Shown here piece after piece: positions 35,686-47,337 of a stretch of 64,000 nt of DNA. The stretch comes from Diadophis punctatus similis (taxonomy: Eukaryota; Chordata; Lepidosauria; Squamata; Dipsadidae): positions 82,541,297 to 82,605,296 of the forward strand of contig JALIGW010000004.1 of NCBI GenBank assembly GCA_023053685.1, given 5' to 3'. Within the stretch, counting starts at the first letter, position 1; every line of letters starts with the position of its first letter. The position numbers and the translations under genes were made by a program. A model generated the notes under the pieces. The model saw only the letters and a list, made by a program, of their open reading frames with translations, searched no databases and was not told the DNA's origin.

Positions 35686-36310
35686 AACCAGAAACTTTCC
35701 TTTTGGGTTTAAGGAAAAAAGATTTGGGGGGGAAAACGGGGAACTTTGATGTTATATATGTTGATGGCAGCAAAATTACTTCATGCACAAAACGGCTGCA
35801 AAAATTGATGGAGTTACCAGAGATGGCTAAATTGACTGCTTTGATCAAAGGAAAAAAATACAATTACTTTTGTTTCTACTTGGAAACAGCTTCTGGATTT
35901 TTTGGGGAAAAAAATGAAACTTTGATTTTGAGTTTTACCGGTTAGATAGATTTGTTGTTAGAGAAATGGCTAATTTATACTATTATGTAAAAGTAAAAAG
36001 TTGAGGTTTGATGCTATTATCTTATTCTACTGCACCAAAGGGAGTCGGAAATCAAATGCCTTTTCTTTCTTTTTCACCTTTGCCTAAGGTGACCAGACGT
36101 CCCGCTTTTGGCGGGACAGACATGCTTTTCAAGCGTGTGTCCCGCGTCCTGCATGCGCAGAGGGCAAAACAAATGGCGGCGCCCAGGCAGCCCCCCCGTC
36201 CCGCTTAAAAAAAAAATCTGGTCACTTTACCTTTGCCCTACACTTTCCCCTTCTTCCCTCCATTCTTTTCCTACTATTTTCTTTTGTATTTTATATTATA
36301 AACTAGATAT
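35686..36310 (+). mobile_element. L1-like LINE 3' end, interrupted by MITE
   Basis: Encodes the ORF2 C-terminal pattern KRLQKLMELPEMAKLTALIK. This is followed by the shared 3' UTR (GGAGTCGGAAATCAAATGCC) and ends at TTTTGTATTTTATATTATAA. A 145-bp MITE interrupts it at 36085. Plus-strand relative of 4335, 12160 and 40553. Confidence 0.72.
36085..36229. mobile_element. hAT-like MITE with GGTGACCAGA ends
   Basis: Inverted ends TAAGGTGACCAGAC and ATCTGGTCACTTTA. Perfect 8-bp duplication CCTTTGCC at 36077-36084 and 36230-36237. Interior GTCCCGCTTTTGGCGGGAC. Confidence 0.9.
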
Positions 36311-36318
36311 GTTTAGAT

Positions 36319-36974
36319 CAGGGGTGGATTCCTAATTTTTTTACTACCACTCTGTGGGTATGGCTTATTTTGTGGGTGTGGCTTGCCAGCCATGTGACCG
36401 GGTGGGCGTGGGCCTCGGGAGCTTGGCAGCGGCCGGAGAAGCAGGGGGGGCATTGCCCACCCGCAACACAGCCCCCCACAGCAGGAGCAGCAAGACCGCA
36501 GCAGTGGTTCTTCTAGGAGGCTCCATCCGGCCTGAATGCTTCTCCCCATTCGATGACTCTTGCCACCCGTTCCCCCTCCCCTCAGCAGTTTGAGAAGCCT
36601 CGAATGTGCGAAAATGCCTGGGATCATCACTGCGTGTTCGTGGCTTCTCAGACTGCTGAAGGGAGGGGAACTGTGATAGGTCCTGCCGCCCATTCCCTCT
36701 CCCCTCAGCAGCTCGAGAAGCCTCGAACGTGCAAAAATGCCTAGGATCATCACTGCGCGTTCGTGGCTTCTCAGACTGCTGAAGGGAGGGGAATGGAGAT
36801 AGCTCCTGCCGCCCGTTCTTTCAGCGTCTCACGCACTCCGTCAGCCATCCTCTCCTGCTTGGACTCACTGTGGGGTAGGAAGGCAGCGCATGCGCAGTGC
36901 CGGAAGCTCGGCTTCTGGGCATGCGCAAAAGAAAATGCTATAGAGTGGACCGCACCTGTAGGAACCCTCCACTG
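36319..36974. mobile_element. Long non-autonomous hAT element with internal duplication
   Basis: Ends CAGGGGTGGATTCC and GGAACCCTCCACTG. Perfect 8-bp duplication GTTTAGAT at 36311-36318 and 36975-36982. A 123-bp unit starting at GAGAAGCCTCGAA is present twice (36592 and 36715). The right part has GCGCATGCGCAGTGCCGGA. Confidence 0.93.
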
Positions 36975-36982
36975 GTTTAGAT

Positions 36983-39552
36983 GTTTGGATACAAATCTAA
37001 AAAGTTGAACCATTTGAAGGCCACATGATTAATTGGGCAATCCAGAAGCAATGAAATTAAAGAAGCCTTAAAGAAATTAGAGAAAATTTGGAAAATTGAT
37101 TTATCCATAGTGTGAGAGCTCAAAAACACTGGAAAAAAATGTAGGAAACAGGGAGGGGGTTTCAGAATTTTTGCAGCAAAGGTAGGAAATAGTAACAAGA
37201 AGAGGATAAACGGGCAGAGATTGGGGGAGAAGCCTAAAATTTATTTTCCCAACTAATCAAATCAGAGAGATGGTAAATATTGCACTCTGAAAGAATGAAA
37301 AAACCCGGAAACTTTCTAAATAAAGACATCCATCGTGGCAACCCACAGTGCTGTAAAAATGACCAAGCTAGCTAGCGGCCAATTACCAACAATCCCCCAT
37401 TGTATAAACTTCTAATTATTACAAGGGAAACATACAGTAGCAATTTTCTAAAACAGTTACAGGCATTCGGCCGTTAATTTAAGATGCGCCTTGCAACTTA
37501 GGAAGTGCTTAGCAAATTGCTGCTGAGCATTTGTGGATTAATGGCTTTTAAGTCACAGAAGCATTGATTCAAACTTTCTCTTTTATTCACAGTGATCGGT
37601 TTCACAGCAGTCAAGCCCTGAATGAGCCTGAAGTGTGCAAATTAAACACCACTATGCACTTTATCCTTCATAGCGCAAACCTCTTCAATAAAGCTATCCG
37701 CGGAAAGGGCCTATTCATAACTCTAGTTAACAGGAACTTCTAAGTCTTCAGCACTCTCGTATTTTGCCGATGATATTGATGATGTAAACATAATCATCTA
37801 AAACTATTTTTGTATGTTAAGTGTCTTCCTAGCACCCTTCTTTTTTTATATAGTTTATTTATACATTTTTCTTTTGCATACGTAAGTGCTTTGTGAACAG
37901 TGGATTGTCTGGGTCAATTTGCTTACACATAATAATATTTATCCAATTTCTAATCTCTACTTCTATTATCAAGCCATTGATAAAACAAGTTCCATGTTAA
38001 AAAAATATTCTGTATCTTCTTTATCCTTTATCTTTAATGTTTTAAGAAGGCAACATTTTGCACAAAGCGATATTGAATAGAATGCAACTCATTAAATTAA
38101 TTTAGTGCTAAATTAACTGCTTTAATTTCTGAGAAAATCATAAGAATAATCATTTTTCTTTCCTAGGCGTTTACGAAAGGCAATCTTTTTGCATGCCAGA
38201 GATATTTACAATTAAAGCAATACAGCCAAGTTTTATTTCTTTTCCTTAGGTTTAGTTTTCAAAGGGTTCCCTTTGTCCATCAAAATAAAAACTAATTTCT
38301 GTTATTCACAGACTAAATGGTCAGTTTTAATTATATTAGATTCCTAAATTCATTTGAGGCTACGTGCATTTCTATTTAATCTGTTATCACATTTATACTC
38401 TGAACAGAATTTAAGATGCTACTTTTTTTATTTTTATCCCGAGAGAACCATCTAATTCATTTCAACCATAAATAAGTTTCCTGAGACTTCGGATACACTA
38501 AGATTAGAAGCAAAACACCCTGAGATTCTAAAAAGCTTTTGAATTAAGATTTTATAAGCACAGCTCACTCAAGAGTTTAGCAATACAACCCATAGACATA
38601 CCAAGAAAATATTTCTTATAATGTAAATTTTCAAGATAACAAGTGTCACATGAGAAAGCTGAGCCCTGTTTAAGGCTGTAAAGGAAGAATTGCAATGGGG
38701 TGGAACAGGAAAGTTCAAAGTGAACTGAAGCGAATTCTGCCATAGGCAAAACACAAACCACGTGAAGTTGTGCAGACGTGATTTTTATCGCTAAACAGCC
38801 ATAGCCTTTCTAAATTGACCAACAAATTGGATTTTATTTTTCGTAGAGTTTTGCTTACATCTTCTTTGCATTTTTAATATGAAAACGTGGCGGGTGTGTA
38901 AGTTTACAATTAGTCTGTTTATGAAGAGAGAAGGATTTCTTGAGGCTAGAATGTTACAAAATGGTGATTTTGGAAGAACCATGTGCGTCTATCCGATTTT
39001 ATAGGTTTCAGACTTTGAACTGGCTTTGAATCAACAGAGAGGCATGATCAATGGAGAGATAAAGACTAGACCACACAGTTCAGGCTTAATTTGTTTAAAA
39101 GTTGATTTGCAATGATCCATTTAAGCTATTTAACATCATAGAAGAACACTAGTTTTTTTTTAAATCAAAACTTAATTGCATGACATTGTATTACTAGCTG
39201 TGGTTCTTTTTTTCTTTCCCCCTATGATCTATAGATTTTTTCCTCTTTTCTTCTTTTAACGTATTCATTTTTTATTCTTCTTCAGTTGTTTTCTTAAATG
39301 GTTTCCTTTTGAACGTCTACGATTTTATTACTGTTTTAGGTATATAACGTAATTTAAGCTTTGTTCTTGTACTAATTTTTTTAAAAATGTAAATTATATG
39401 CACATAAACAAAATCAAGGATGGTTATTTTACACATAGACACACCATTCATACATAAATCAATGTATGAATGGTGACATGAATAAGGACAGGTAAGGCTG
39501 AGCTACAAAGACAGGAATTTTGTGTTACCTAAATTTCTCTCATTGTGTACTA
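36983..39552. other. Repeat-poor intron, 2.6 kb
   Basis: The longest stretch in which I recognise no transposon or microsatellite. AT-rich. It contains a perfect hairpin at 39442-39475. Candidate for conserved non-coding sequence, not testable here. Confidence 0.4.
39442..39475. repeat. Perfect 14-bp inverted repeat
   Basis: CACCATTCATACAT (39442-39455), a 6-nt spacer, then ATGTATGAATGGTG (39462-39475). Confidence 0.93.
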
Positions 39553-39955
39553 GCCTAGAAACTGGGAGACAGTGATCTCTGGTTTTGCCTTAGCCATGAA
39601 TGCCAACTGGGTGACTTTGGGCCAATCACCAGGAAATGGTGAGTTCTAGTCCCGCCTTAGTCATGAAAACCAGCTGGGTAACTTTGGGCCAATCACCAGG
39701 AGTGAGTGAGTTCTAGTCCCGCCTTAGCCATGAAAACCAGCTGGGTGTCTTTGGGCCAATCACCAGGAGATGGTGAGTTCTAGTCCCGCCTTAGCCATGA
39801 AAGCCCACTAGGTGATTTTGGGCCAATCCTTTTCTCTCAGCCCAACCCACCTCACCGGGTTGTTGTTGCGGGGAACACAGGAAGAGTATGGTGCATTGGA
39901 TATGTTCACCGCCTTGAGTTATTTGCAAAACTAATAACTACAAATACATAAAAAT
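39553..39955 (+). mobile_element. SINE/L2-tail element with internal 67-bp tandem repeat
   Basis: Related to 14045-14293 at its 3' end (CAGCCCAACCCACCTCACCG, CACCGCCTTGAGTTATTTG). A 67-bp unit starting GCCTTAGCCATGAA begins at 39587, 39654, 39721 and 39788, exactly 67 bp apart; the last unit runs into the tail. Confidence 0.9.
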
Positions 39956-40552
39956 AAAATCTCTTATTCAAAGCCAATTTCTCTTCAGACCATCCAAGTC
40001 TTTCACTAAACCTCTTTTGCTTTCTTTGTGCCATTTACTCCCTGATTAAAAGTCTAAGGCTGCTTAACTGATTTATATTGAGTTTTTGCCATCCGAACAG
40101 TCTCCACGATTTAAAATGCATCGCTTTAGCAGGTGTTCTCGTGATTACATTGGAATCAAATTAGTTTAGGGACCGAGAAACCCTCTGTGAATAATTTCAG
40201 GTTATAATAATGTACTGCCTCCAAAGACAACCATTGAGAGATGGAAAAAAATATCCTTTCTCTACTGTAGTCTCACTTTATTCTGGAAATTTATGGTATC
40301 CCTCTACTTATCCAAATCATTTACCATTTGGGACTGGCTTTGATTCTTATATTAATGCAAGCACTGTCTGGTTATTTTTGTACCACACTTTTAAGGAAGT
40401 GCCAATAGATTCATTTAGTGGCAGGGTTTTCATTCATTTATTCATTTCTCCATTAGTAGATCAAGCTAGCAACAGGGAATGTAGAGATGATGTCCCCCAA
40501 AATACAGCATTGTTCTGTTTCTAAAGGATAATTTAGTTCCATCTACAGATTT
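39956..40552. other. Unannotated intronic sequence
   Basis: The 104-codon plus-strand frame at 40210-40524 matches nothing I recognise and is treated as chance. Confidence 0.35.
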
Positions 40553-41055
40553 TTAATTTTTTTTAGCTTCCAGGTTTTTTATTTTGTGTGGGTTTTTTTC
40601 CTGTACAAATTTTATGGGTTTATCAAAATATAAAATACAAAGGGAAATAAAAAGTAATGGAAAACTATGGGAGGGGGAGAAAAGAAGAAGAGAAAATATG
40701 GGGTAGAGAGAGAAAAAAAGAAAAAAGGCATTTAACGCAGTAGAAAAAAACAATCTCAGCTTTTTATGTTTACACAATAGTATATACCAGTCATTTCTAT
40801 AACAACAAACCTATCTAATCAGCAAAAACAAAATCAAAGTTGCATTTTTTTTCTCCATTACAAGCACAAAATCCGGAATATTTTGTGTTTTAAAAGACTC
40901 ACAATGTAACATATCTAGTTGGAAATAAGCTCTAGTTTGAATAGAACTTACTCTGAGTATATAATTAGGGGATTTAGATATTTGCAGCAATTTAGAGACA
41001 GCATTAAAATATTGCTCTACTTCTGATAAAATTGTGCAGTCCAACCTGTGGGTTA
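40553..41055 (-). mobile_element. L1-like LINE 3' end
   Basis: Shares TATAAAATACAAAGGGAAAT, ACCAGTCATTTCTAT and TCTAATCAGCAAAAAC with the L1-like copies. A decayed minus-strand ORF2 end follows. It extends further 5' than the other copies. Confidence 0.6.
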
Positions 41056-41212
41056 TGCCAATAAGGTGATTCTTTCAAGTCATATTTTTAAAGTAGAAGT
41101 ACCAACAGATAATAAAAGAAACAGCATTTTAAATCATGCAAACTACTTTTAACTGATAGTTAAACCCTTGTTTAACAATATTTTTTTTAATCAAGAAACA
41201 AACCCATTAAAC

Positions 41213-41848
41213 CAGTGGTGGATTCCTATTGGTGCGGTCCACTCTATAGCACCGGTAGCAGCCCGCTGGTGATGTCACAGTACCAGTGCGGTCGGTTGCC
41301 AGTGCCTGGGCGCCGCCATTTTTTAAAAAATTTTTTATTTATTTTTAACATTTTCTTCTGCGCATGCCCAGAAGCTGAGCTTCCGGCACTGCGCATGCGC
41401 TGCCTTCCTACCCCACAGTGAGTTCAAGCAGGGGAGGATGGCTGAGGGAGCGCGTGAGATGCTGAAAGAACGGGCGGCAGGAGCTATCTCCATTCCCTTC
41501 CCTTTAGCAGTCTGAGAAGCCACGAACGTGCAGTGATGATCCCAGGCATTTTCGCACGTTCGAGGCTTCTCAAGCTGCTGAGGGGAGGGGGAACGGGCAG
41601 CAGGAGCCTGGGATCATCGAATGGGGAGAAGCATTCAGGCCGGACGGAGCCTCCTAGAAGAACCGCTGCCGCGGTCTTGCTGCTCCCGCTGTGGGGGGCT
41701 GCGTTGCGGATGGCCCTCCTAGCGTGGCATCCTTTTTCCTCTACCTATCCTAAATGAAAGCCCTATCAATTGTGGAGCTGACTGGCAACAGCAGCAGAGG
41801 GATGAAAGAGCCACATGCGGCTCCGGAGGCACAGGTTGCCGACCCCTG
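41213..41848. mobile_element. Composite hAT element with mismatched ends
   Basis: The left end CAGTGGTGGATTCC and the sequence to about 41715 are the reverse complement of the right part of the 36319 element. From there the sequence changes to a different terminus, AGAGCCACATGCGGCTCC then GGTTGCCGACCCCTG. Flanks CATTAAAC and CCATAGCT do not match. Confidence 0.75.
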
Positions 41849-42383
41849 CCATAGCTAACCAACACAGGGTTGCATGTTGTCGGAAATCTTCTTAAAAACT
41901 AAACAATATTGTTCAGATTACAGAAGTAAAAGTAAAGTAAAAGAAAGATCTTAAGCTTAACCAGAGACTTAACTGCTTTAAATACAAAATGTCATTATTA
42001 ATAAATGTTAAGTATACAGTTTCACTATTACTAGATAGCAGGAGAGAAAGAGTGATCACATCCTATTCATTTACCAAAAGTGGCGAGGGAAATTTTTTTA
42101 AAAAACAACTAATTTGAAAACTGTTCATGTGAATAGATTTAGAAAAGATTTTGCAATTTGCAAAGTAGATCTGGCCAATTGCTAAGAAATATTAGTAATG
42201 AACATTGTCCTTAAGAAACCGGGTATCTCATATATCGAAATGGAAGGTTTGCCAGCACTAATAGGGGAACTGAATATTATGGGATAGTCCAGTGGATGTT
42301 TCATCTGTTCCGTATTCCATACAGATGTTTTTAGTGGAAACATTTCAGAAACTAAGCTGTTTCTATATTCTGGAAGGAATAGC
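41849..42383. other. Unannotated intronic sequence
   Basis: No recognisable feature. Confidence 0.35.
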
Positions 42384-43215
42384 TAACACCCTAGATGATA
42401 GGCTCAAGTTCCAGATGGATCTTGACAGACTTGAACCCTGGGCCCTATTTAACAAAATGAAATTCAATGTAGAGAAAAGTAGTCTTACACTCAGGCAAGA
42501 AAAACAAAAAGTACACATATAAACTGGCTTAATAGCAGTAACTGTGAGAGGGGTCTTGGGAGTCTTAGTGGACAACCAGCAGTGTGCGGCGGCAGCCAAA
42601 AAAACCAATGCAATCCTAAACTGCACTAACAGAGGGATACAATCAAGATCAAGGGAGGTACTAATACGACTCTATAAAGCCTTAGTATAGTAAGACCACG
42701 CCTAGAATACTGCATCCAGTTTTGGTCACCACACAAAAAAGATGTTGAGACTCTAGAAAGAGTGCAGAGAAGAGCAACCAGGATGATTAGGGGCTGGAGG
42801 CTAAAACATACAATGAATGGTTGCAGGAACTGGGCATGGATAGTTTAGCGAAGAGAGGGACCAGGGGAGATATGATGGCAGTCTTCCAATATTTGAGGGG
42901 ATGCCACAGAGAGGAGGGGGTCAAGCTATTTTCCAAAGCACCCAAAGGCCAAACAAGAAACAATGGATGGAAACTGATCAAGGAGAGATTCAACCTGGAA
43001 ATAAGGAGAAATTTTCTGACAGTGAAAACAATCAACCAATGGAACAGAAGTTGCCTTTGGAAGTTGTGGGAGCTTCATCACTGGAAGCCTTCAAGAAGAG
43101 ACTGGACTGCCATAAGTCAGAAATGGTGTAGGGTCTCCTGCTTGGGTGGAGGGTTGGACTAGATGACCTACAAGGTCCCTTCCAACTCTGTTAATCTCTT
43201 ATTCTGTTATTATAA
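42384..43215 (+). mobile_element. CR1 LINE 3' third, longest CR1 copy here
   Basis: Starts in the reverse-transcriptase region (LDRLEPWALFNKMKFNVEKS), then VLVDNQQCAAAAKKTNAI-type codons with a deletion. It continues through [37 protein letters not shown] and the CR1 tail. Several frameshifts. Confidence 0.9.
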
Positions 43216-43427
43216 TGTGGCAGTAGATTTGGAAGGTAGCTTTTCATCAAGCAGGGGTGAATATCTGCTGAATCTGTGGTTCTGAAACAAGCCAACATAT
43301 GTTCCAGCCATCTAGGTTTGTAGAGTTTGCTTCAGACAAATTGGCCGAATTTGAATGTCATCTTCTTCATTCTACCACCCCACAAGGTTGGGCTGACCAA
43401 CAGTGACTGGCCTCAGAATTATTATAG

Positions 43428-43875
43428 TTGGGACTCTAGAAAGAGTAGTGAGAAGAGCAACAAAGATGATTAGGGGGCTGGAGGCTACAACTATAGAGGA
43501 ATTGGGTATGTCTAGTTTGATGGAAAGAAGGACTAGGGGAGACATGATAGCAGTCTTCCAATATCTCAGGGGCTGCCACAAAGAAGAGGGAGTCAAGCTA
43601 TTCTCCAAAGCACCTGAGGGTAGAACAAGAAGCAATGGGTGGAAACTAATCAAGGAGAGAAGCAACTTAGAACTAAGGAGAAATTTCCTAACAGTTAGAA
43701 TAATTAACCAGTGGAACAGCTTGCCTCCAGAAGCTGTGAATGCTCCAACACTGGAAGTTTTTAAGAAGGTGTTGGATAACCATTTGTCTGAAGTGGTGTA
43801 GGGTTTCCTGCCTAGGCAGGGGGTTGGACTAGAAAACCTCCAAAGTCTCTTCCAATTCTGTTATTCTGTTATCCA
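43428..43875 (+). mobile_element. CR1 LINE 3' end
   Basis: One open frame from LERVVRRATKMIRGLEATTI through EELGMSSLMERRTRGDMIAV and INQWNSLPPEAVNAPTLEVF to LSEVV and a stop at 43799. It then shows the CR1 tail. It shares the four-codon deletion with the copy at 2803. Confidence 0.92.
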
Positions 43876-44536
43876 GCGATCTACCATGGCTTACGCTTGG
43901 GCTGAATCTGGTCCTAATTTAACATTTTAGCAATTGCATCTATGACAGAAAACTGGCTTAAAGGCATACAATATTCATGCCACGATCACTGCTCTCAACT
44001 ATAACAACCCCTAAGAGAAAAACACCATGTGTGATTTTCTAGGAGATCGTAAACAGCGACTGCAAATTTGCTGTAAACAATGCAAGAGGAAACATTCGAG
44101 GCTCATTTTGGTGGATATCAAAATGGCATTAAACACAAATCAGCCAACCAATTTTCGAAGTTGCTTTAATTATTTGGAGCGGTATAATGAAGAACTAATC
44201 ATAACTGTGCTTTCCTCTCATGAGGAGACTGTATGTAGCTCAAGCTTCATTTGACTTCTCAACAAAGCAATCATTGACCTAGAAAACATGTTTTAGCTAC
44301 AGCTTTGTTAAAAGGACAATCAATTCCAGTTCTGACTTTGCTGAGGTCAACGAGAGCTTCATTGTTCACTTAAATTAGGGTCCGGTTTTGTTTTGTTTTT
44401 GCTTTTTATACTTTACTACTATACAAATTCCGCCAAAAATATTATCTGCTAAATTCAATGCAACTAGACTAGAAGGAAAGATGGTAGTCAAAACAGAGTT
44501 AAGTGAGCAATAACATTTTATGCCAAAGAGGGAGAA
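43876..44536. other. Unannotated intronic sequence
   Basis: No recognisable feature. Confidence 0.35.
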
Positions 44537-44574
44537 AGAAAGAAAGGAAGGAAGGAAGGAAGGAAGGAAGGGAG
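44537..44574. repeat. (GAAA/GGAA)n microsatellite
   Basis: Short GGAA run ending at the LTR boundary. Confidence 0.93.
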
Positions 44575-44896
44575 TGACGGAGTGAGAATAAATCTCACAG
44601 AGGTGATGTTTGATCTTTTCCCCGGAATTCAGACATTAGAAATGAAACCATAGCTTAAAGTACTAATTAAAATATTTATTTCGGTACAAAAACAATAAAT
44701 CCTGATTAATTACATGTCTGATATAAAATGCGACTTCCTTCATTGGAAGCCAGAAGAAGAAGAAGAGAATGGAGTTTGGAATGCACACATGCATACAAGA
44801 ACCTATCAATCACGTGCTCAGGAATGAACCATTATATTAGATAGGGATGCATCTCCCTGCATATACATGTAACAGGCAATAAATCACACCGTGACA
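44575..44896 (-). mobile_element. Solo LTR, family A, inside a purine microsatellite
   Basis: The minus strand starts TGTCACGGTGTG and ends CTCCGTCA. It shares GATAGGGATGCATCTCCCTG and CATATACATGTAACAGGCAA (plus strand) with 35215-35527. GGGAG flanks both ends, but the flanks are themselves GGGA repeats, so this is weak support. Confidence 0.8.
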
Positions 44897-45020
44897 GGGA
44901 GGGAGGGAGGGAGGGAGGGAGGGATGAGACCTAAGGGAGGGAGGGAGGAAGAGACCAATGAAGGGATGGGGAGGGAGGGAGGGAGGGAGGGAGAGAGGAA
45001 GGAAGGAAGGAATGGAAGGA
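44897..45020. repeat. (GGGA)n/(GGAA)n microsatellite
   Basis: Two GGGA runs separated by GATGAGACCTAA and AAGAGACCAATG type interruptions. Confidence 0.95.
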
Positions 45021-45732
45021 AGGTCTTTACAATACTTTTGTAATCTAATAACCTTCAGAAATTTGGAACTGTGTTTTGCCACTGATCTTACTGGCCGGAG
45101 TGATATATCTTCCAAAACATACGGAGTACAAGAGATTACTCAATCCTTTCTCATATTTGGTACCGATAAAGGAGAATATTTGTAGCTCAGGGTTGAAATG
45201 AGGGGTCCTTGGTGCTCTGTGAGCTTGGTGGTTTTCTTGCAAAAGTTTCATTCCCAAACTAGGTAAGATCATTAATGCTCTGATGATGTTACTTAGCTTG
45301 GGTAAGGAAACCCCTGCGAGGAAACAATCAAGCTCAGAGAGCATGAAGGATTTCTCATTAATCACATTTAGATGGGATCTGCTGGACAGTATCAAGATCT
45401 GTGAATAACAGGGGCAGGGGGAAACAGGCACACAGTTTGAGGAGGCAAATTTATGATCCCTGCATCCATGTTCATTCCTCTTTACATGTTAAACAGATGT
45501 AGAAAGTTAGCACCCACCCCTCTCCAAAAGAATGAAATATTTTGAGGAATATTTTTTTAAAAGGCAGGATAAAATATTTTCCCTAAAAGAGAAATAAAAA
45601 AAATATATTAAGGGAGACAGAAACTCAGAGCCCCAGCTTCCTGCCACAGCAGATATTTTGTGCCCATTCAGAAAGATTGGGCCATGCTATCTACAAAAAA
45701 AACAAAAGACTTAATAATAATAACAATAACAA
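45021..45732. other. Unannotated intronic sequence
   Basis: No recognisable repeat or exon. The 128-codon minus-strand frame at 45045-45431 is unrecognised. Confidence 0.35.
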
Positions 45733-45783
45733 CAGAGTTGGAAGGGACCTTGGAGGTCTTCTAGTCCAACCCCCTGCCTAGGG
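45733..45783 (-). mobile_element. CR1 3' tail scrap
   Basis: GTTGGAAGGGACCTTGGAGG and CTAGTCCAACCCCCTGCC are the complement of the CR1 terminus. Cut off at an LTR. Confidence 0.85.
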
Positions 45784-46196
45784 TGATGGGATTAAGACAT
45801 GACCCTTCAGGACATAATAGGATTAACCCACTACCATTTAGCAGCAGAGCTCACTACATTGCACAATCTCCTAAAGACATTGCATCACCCTCCAAACTTC
45901 AACCAAACTTAGCTCAGACAAACACTTAAGATTTGTACTTTGCCTGTAGAGCCAGCTATGACCCCTACATAACCCCTACATGGCCCCGTGGGAGTCTGAC
46001 AACAACCAATAGAATACATGTTCTTGCACAGGAACAGGAAGCTCAAGTGCAAAGCCCAAGATAAAGTATAATCCCACCCCCAACTCTCAATTCCATCTGG
46101 TCAACTCATCATTAAACCTTCTTTCCAATCAGCCTCCATGTTTCCAGTGTCTTCCTCCTGGCTTGGAACTGAAGCAGGTGTATATTTCTTCCCACA
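45784..46196 (+). mobile_element. LTR, family C
   Basis: Its 3' part matches 57131-57349: AGGAACAGGAAGCTCAAG, CTCTCAATTCCATCTGGTCA, ATTAAACCTTCTTTCCAATC, CTCCATGTTTCCAGTGTC, ending TTCTTCCCACA. The form suggests an R-U5 region. The left boundary is placed at a TG beside the CR1 scrap. No matching flank duplication. Confidence 0.6.
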
Positions 46197-47337
46197 CAGA
46201 TGTAACCTTGGCTTTTCCTTTCACCTTTCTCCTCCTTTTGACAAAGACAACGCCCTCCCAAAGCTTCCCACAGAGTAAAAAATCCATTCCACCTCTGAGT
46301 AAAGAAAAAAATTAAGTCCAGTTTGATTCGCTCTTAGTACTGCAGTCATTACAGGGCTTTGGAGTTTCAGAAGTTTTTAAAAACCGGAGGGTCAGCTGCC
46401 AACAAAGTTGATGGAAAAGCGATGGGTGAGGTTTGTTGAAATGGGCTGCTCAGGAAATCATTTTTGGGCGGAAAACACAGCACTAGGAGCAAAGTGGGTT
46501 TGTCAATTTCTTTCTCCTTTTCTTTCCTCTGAACTACTCTCAGCAATTTCCTACGGCCTCGCACTTTGGCTTGAAATCTCATAATTGAACTTGATTGATG
46601 CGCCAGTTTTAAGATTTCCCCTATTTTGACTCTTTATTATTATTTTTACTTGAAAAAACTTGGCTGCAGATAATCTGCCATTTATCACAGAGAGTAATAC
46701 ATAATCAACTTTAAATGGAGTACATCAGCCAAAGGTCAACCTTAGGACACACAATGATTTTTTGGTGTTCTTTTGTCATAGCTCATGCAAGGGAAGACTT
46801 AATGCTGATATTAAGTAGGAACTTCAAGATCTGATGTGATCTCGTTTAAAAACTTTGCTCTGCAGATAATGGAGGGACTGTAAATATTATCCCCAGAAAG
46901 GATGACTGGAAAAAGCTTAAGATAAATCTCTTTTGTGTCAGAATACTTAGCAAGTAACTTATCTTAACCTAGCTCCTTCTTTTAGATATTGCTACGGTTT
47001 GTTCTACAAAATTGTATTTCTCAGGTTCAGTGTTAGGTAACCATTCTAGTTTGGCTCAAAATTATAATCGGTTTTTATTATAATCCCCAATCTTAGCCAA
47101 ATTAGAGAAACATTCTGTGCATAAAATCTTGATCTGAACAAATGAACAATTTCCCCCTTTGATTCATTTATTTGGCAGTGTTTCTATAGACCTTTTCAAT
47201 CACAAGACTCTGGATGTTGCACATCCAAGATGAGACCAAGAAAGCTGGTTTTGCTATCCCTTACTTTGAATTTTGTCATCTTATTTTTCATCTCCAATTG
47301 TTTGAAAGAGATAGCTGTTATTTCCAAGTTATGCCCC
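46197..47337. other. Repeat-poor intron, 1.1 kb
   Basis: No recognisable repeat or exon. Confidence 0.4.

Noticed and set aside
39587..39842. CRISPR-like array of regularly spaced repeats
   Set aside because: The 67-bp period is a head-to-tail duplication with no variable spacers, inside a vertebrate SINE.
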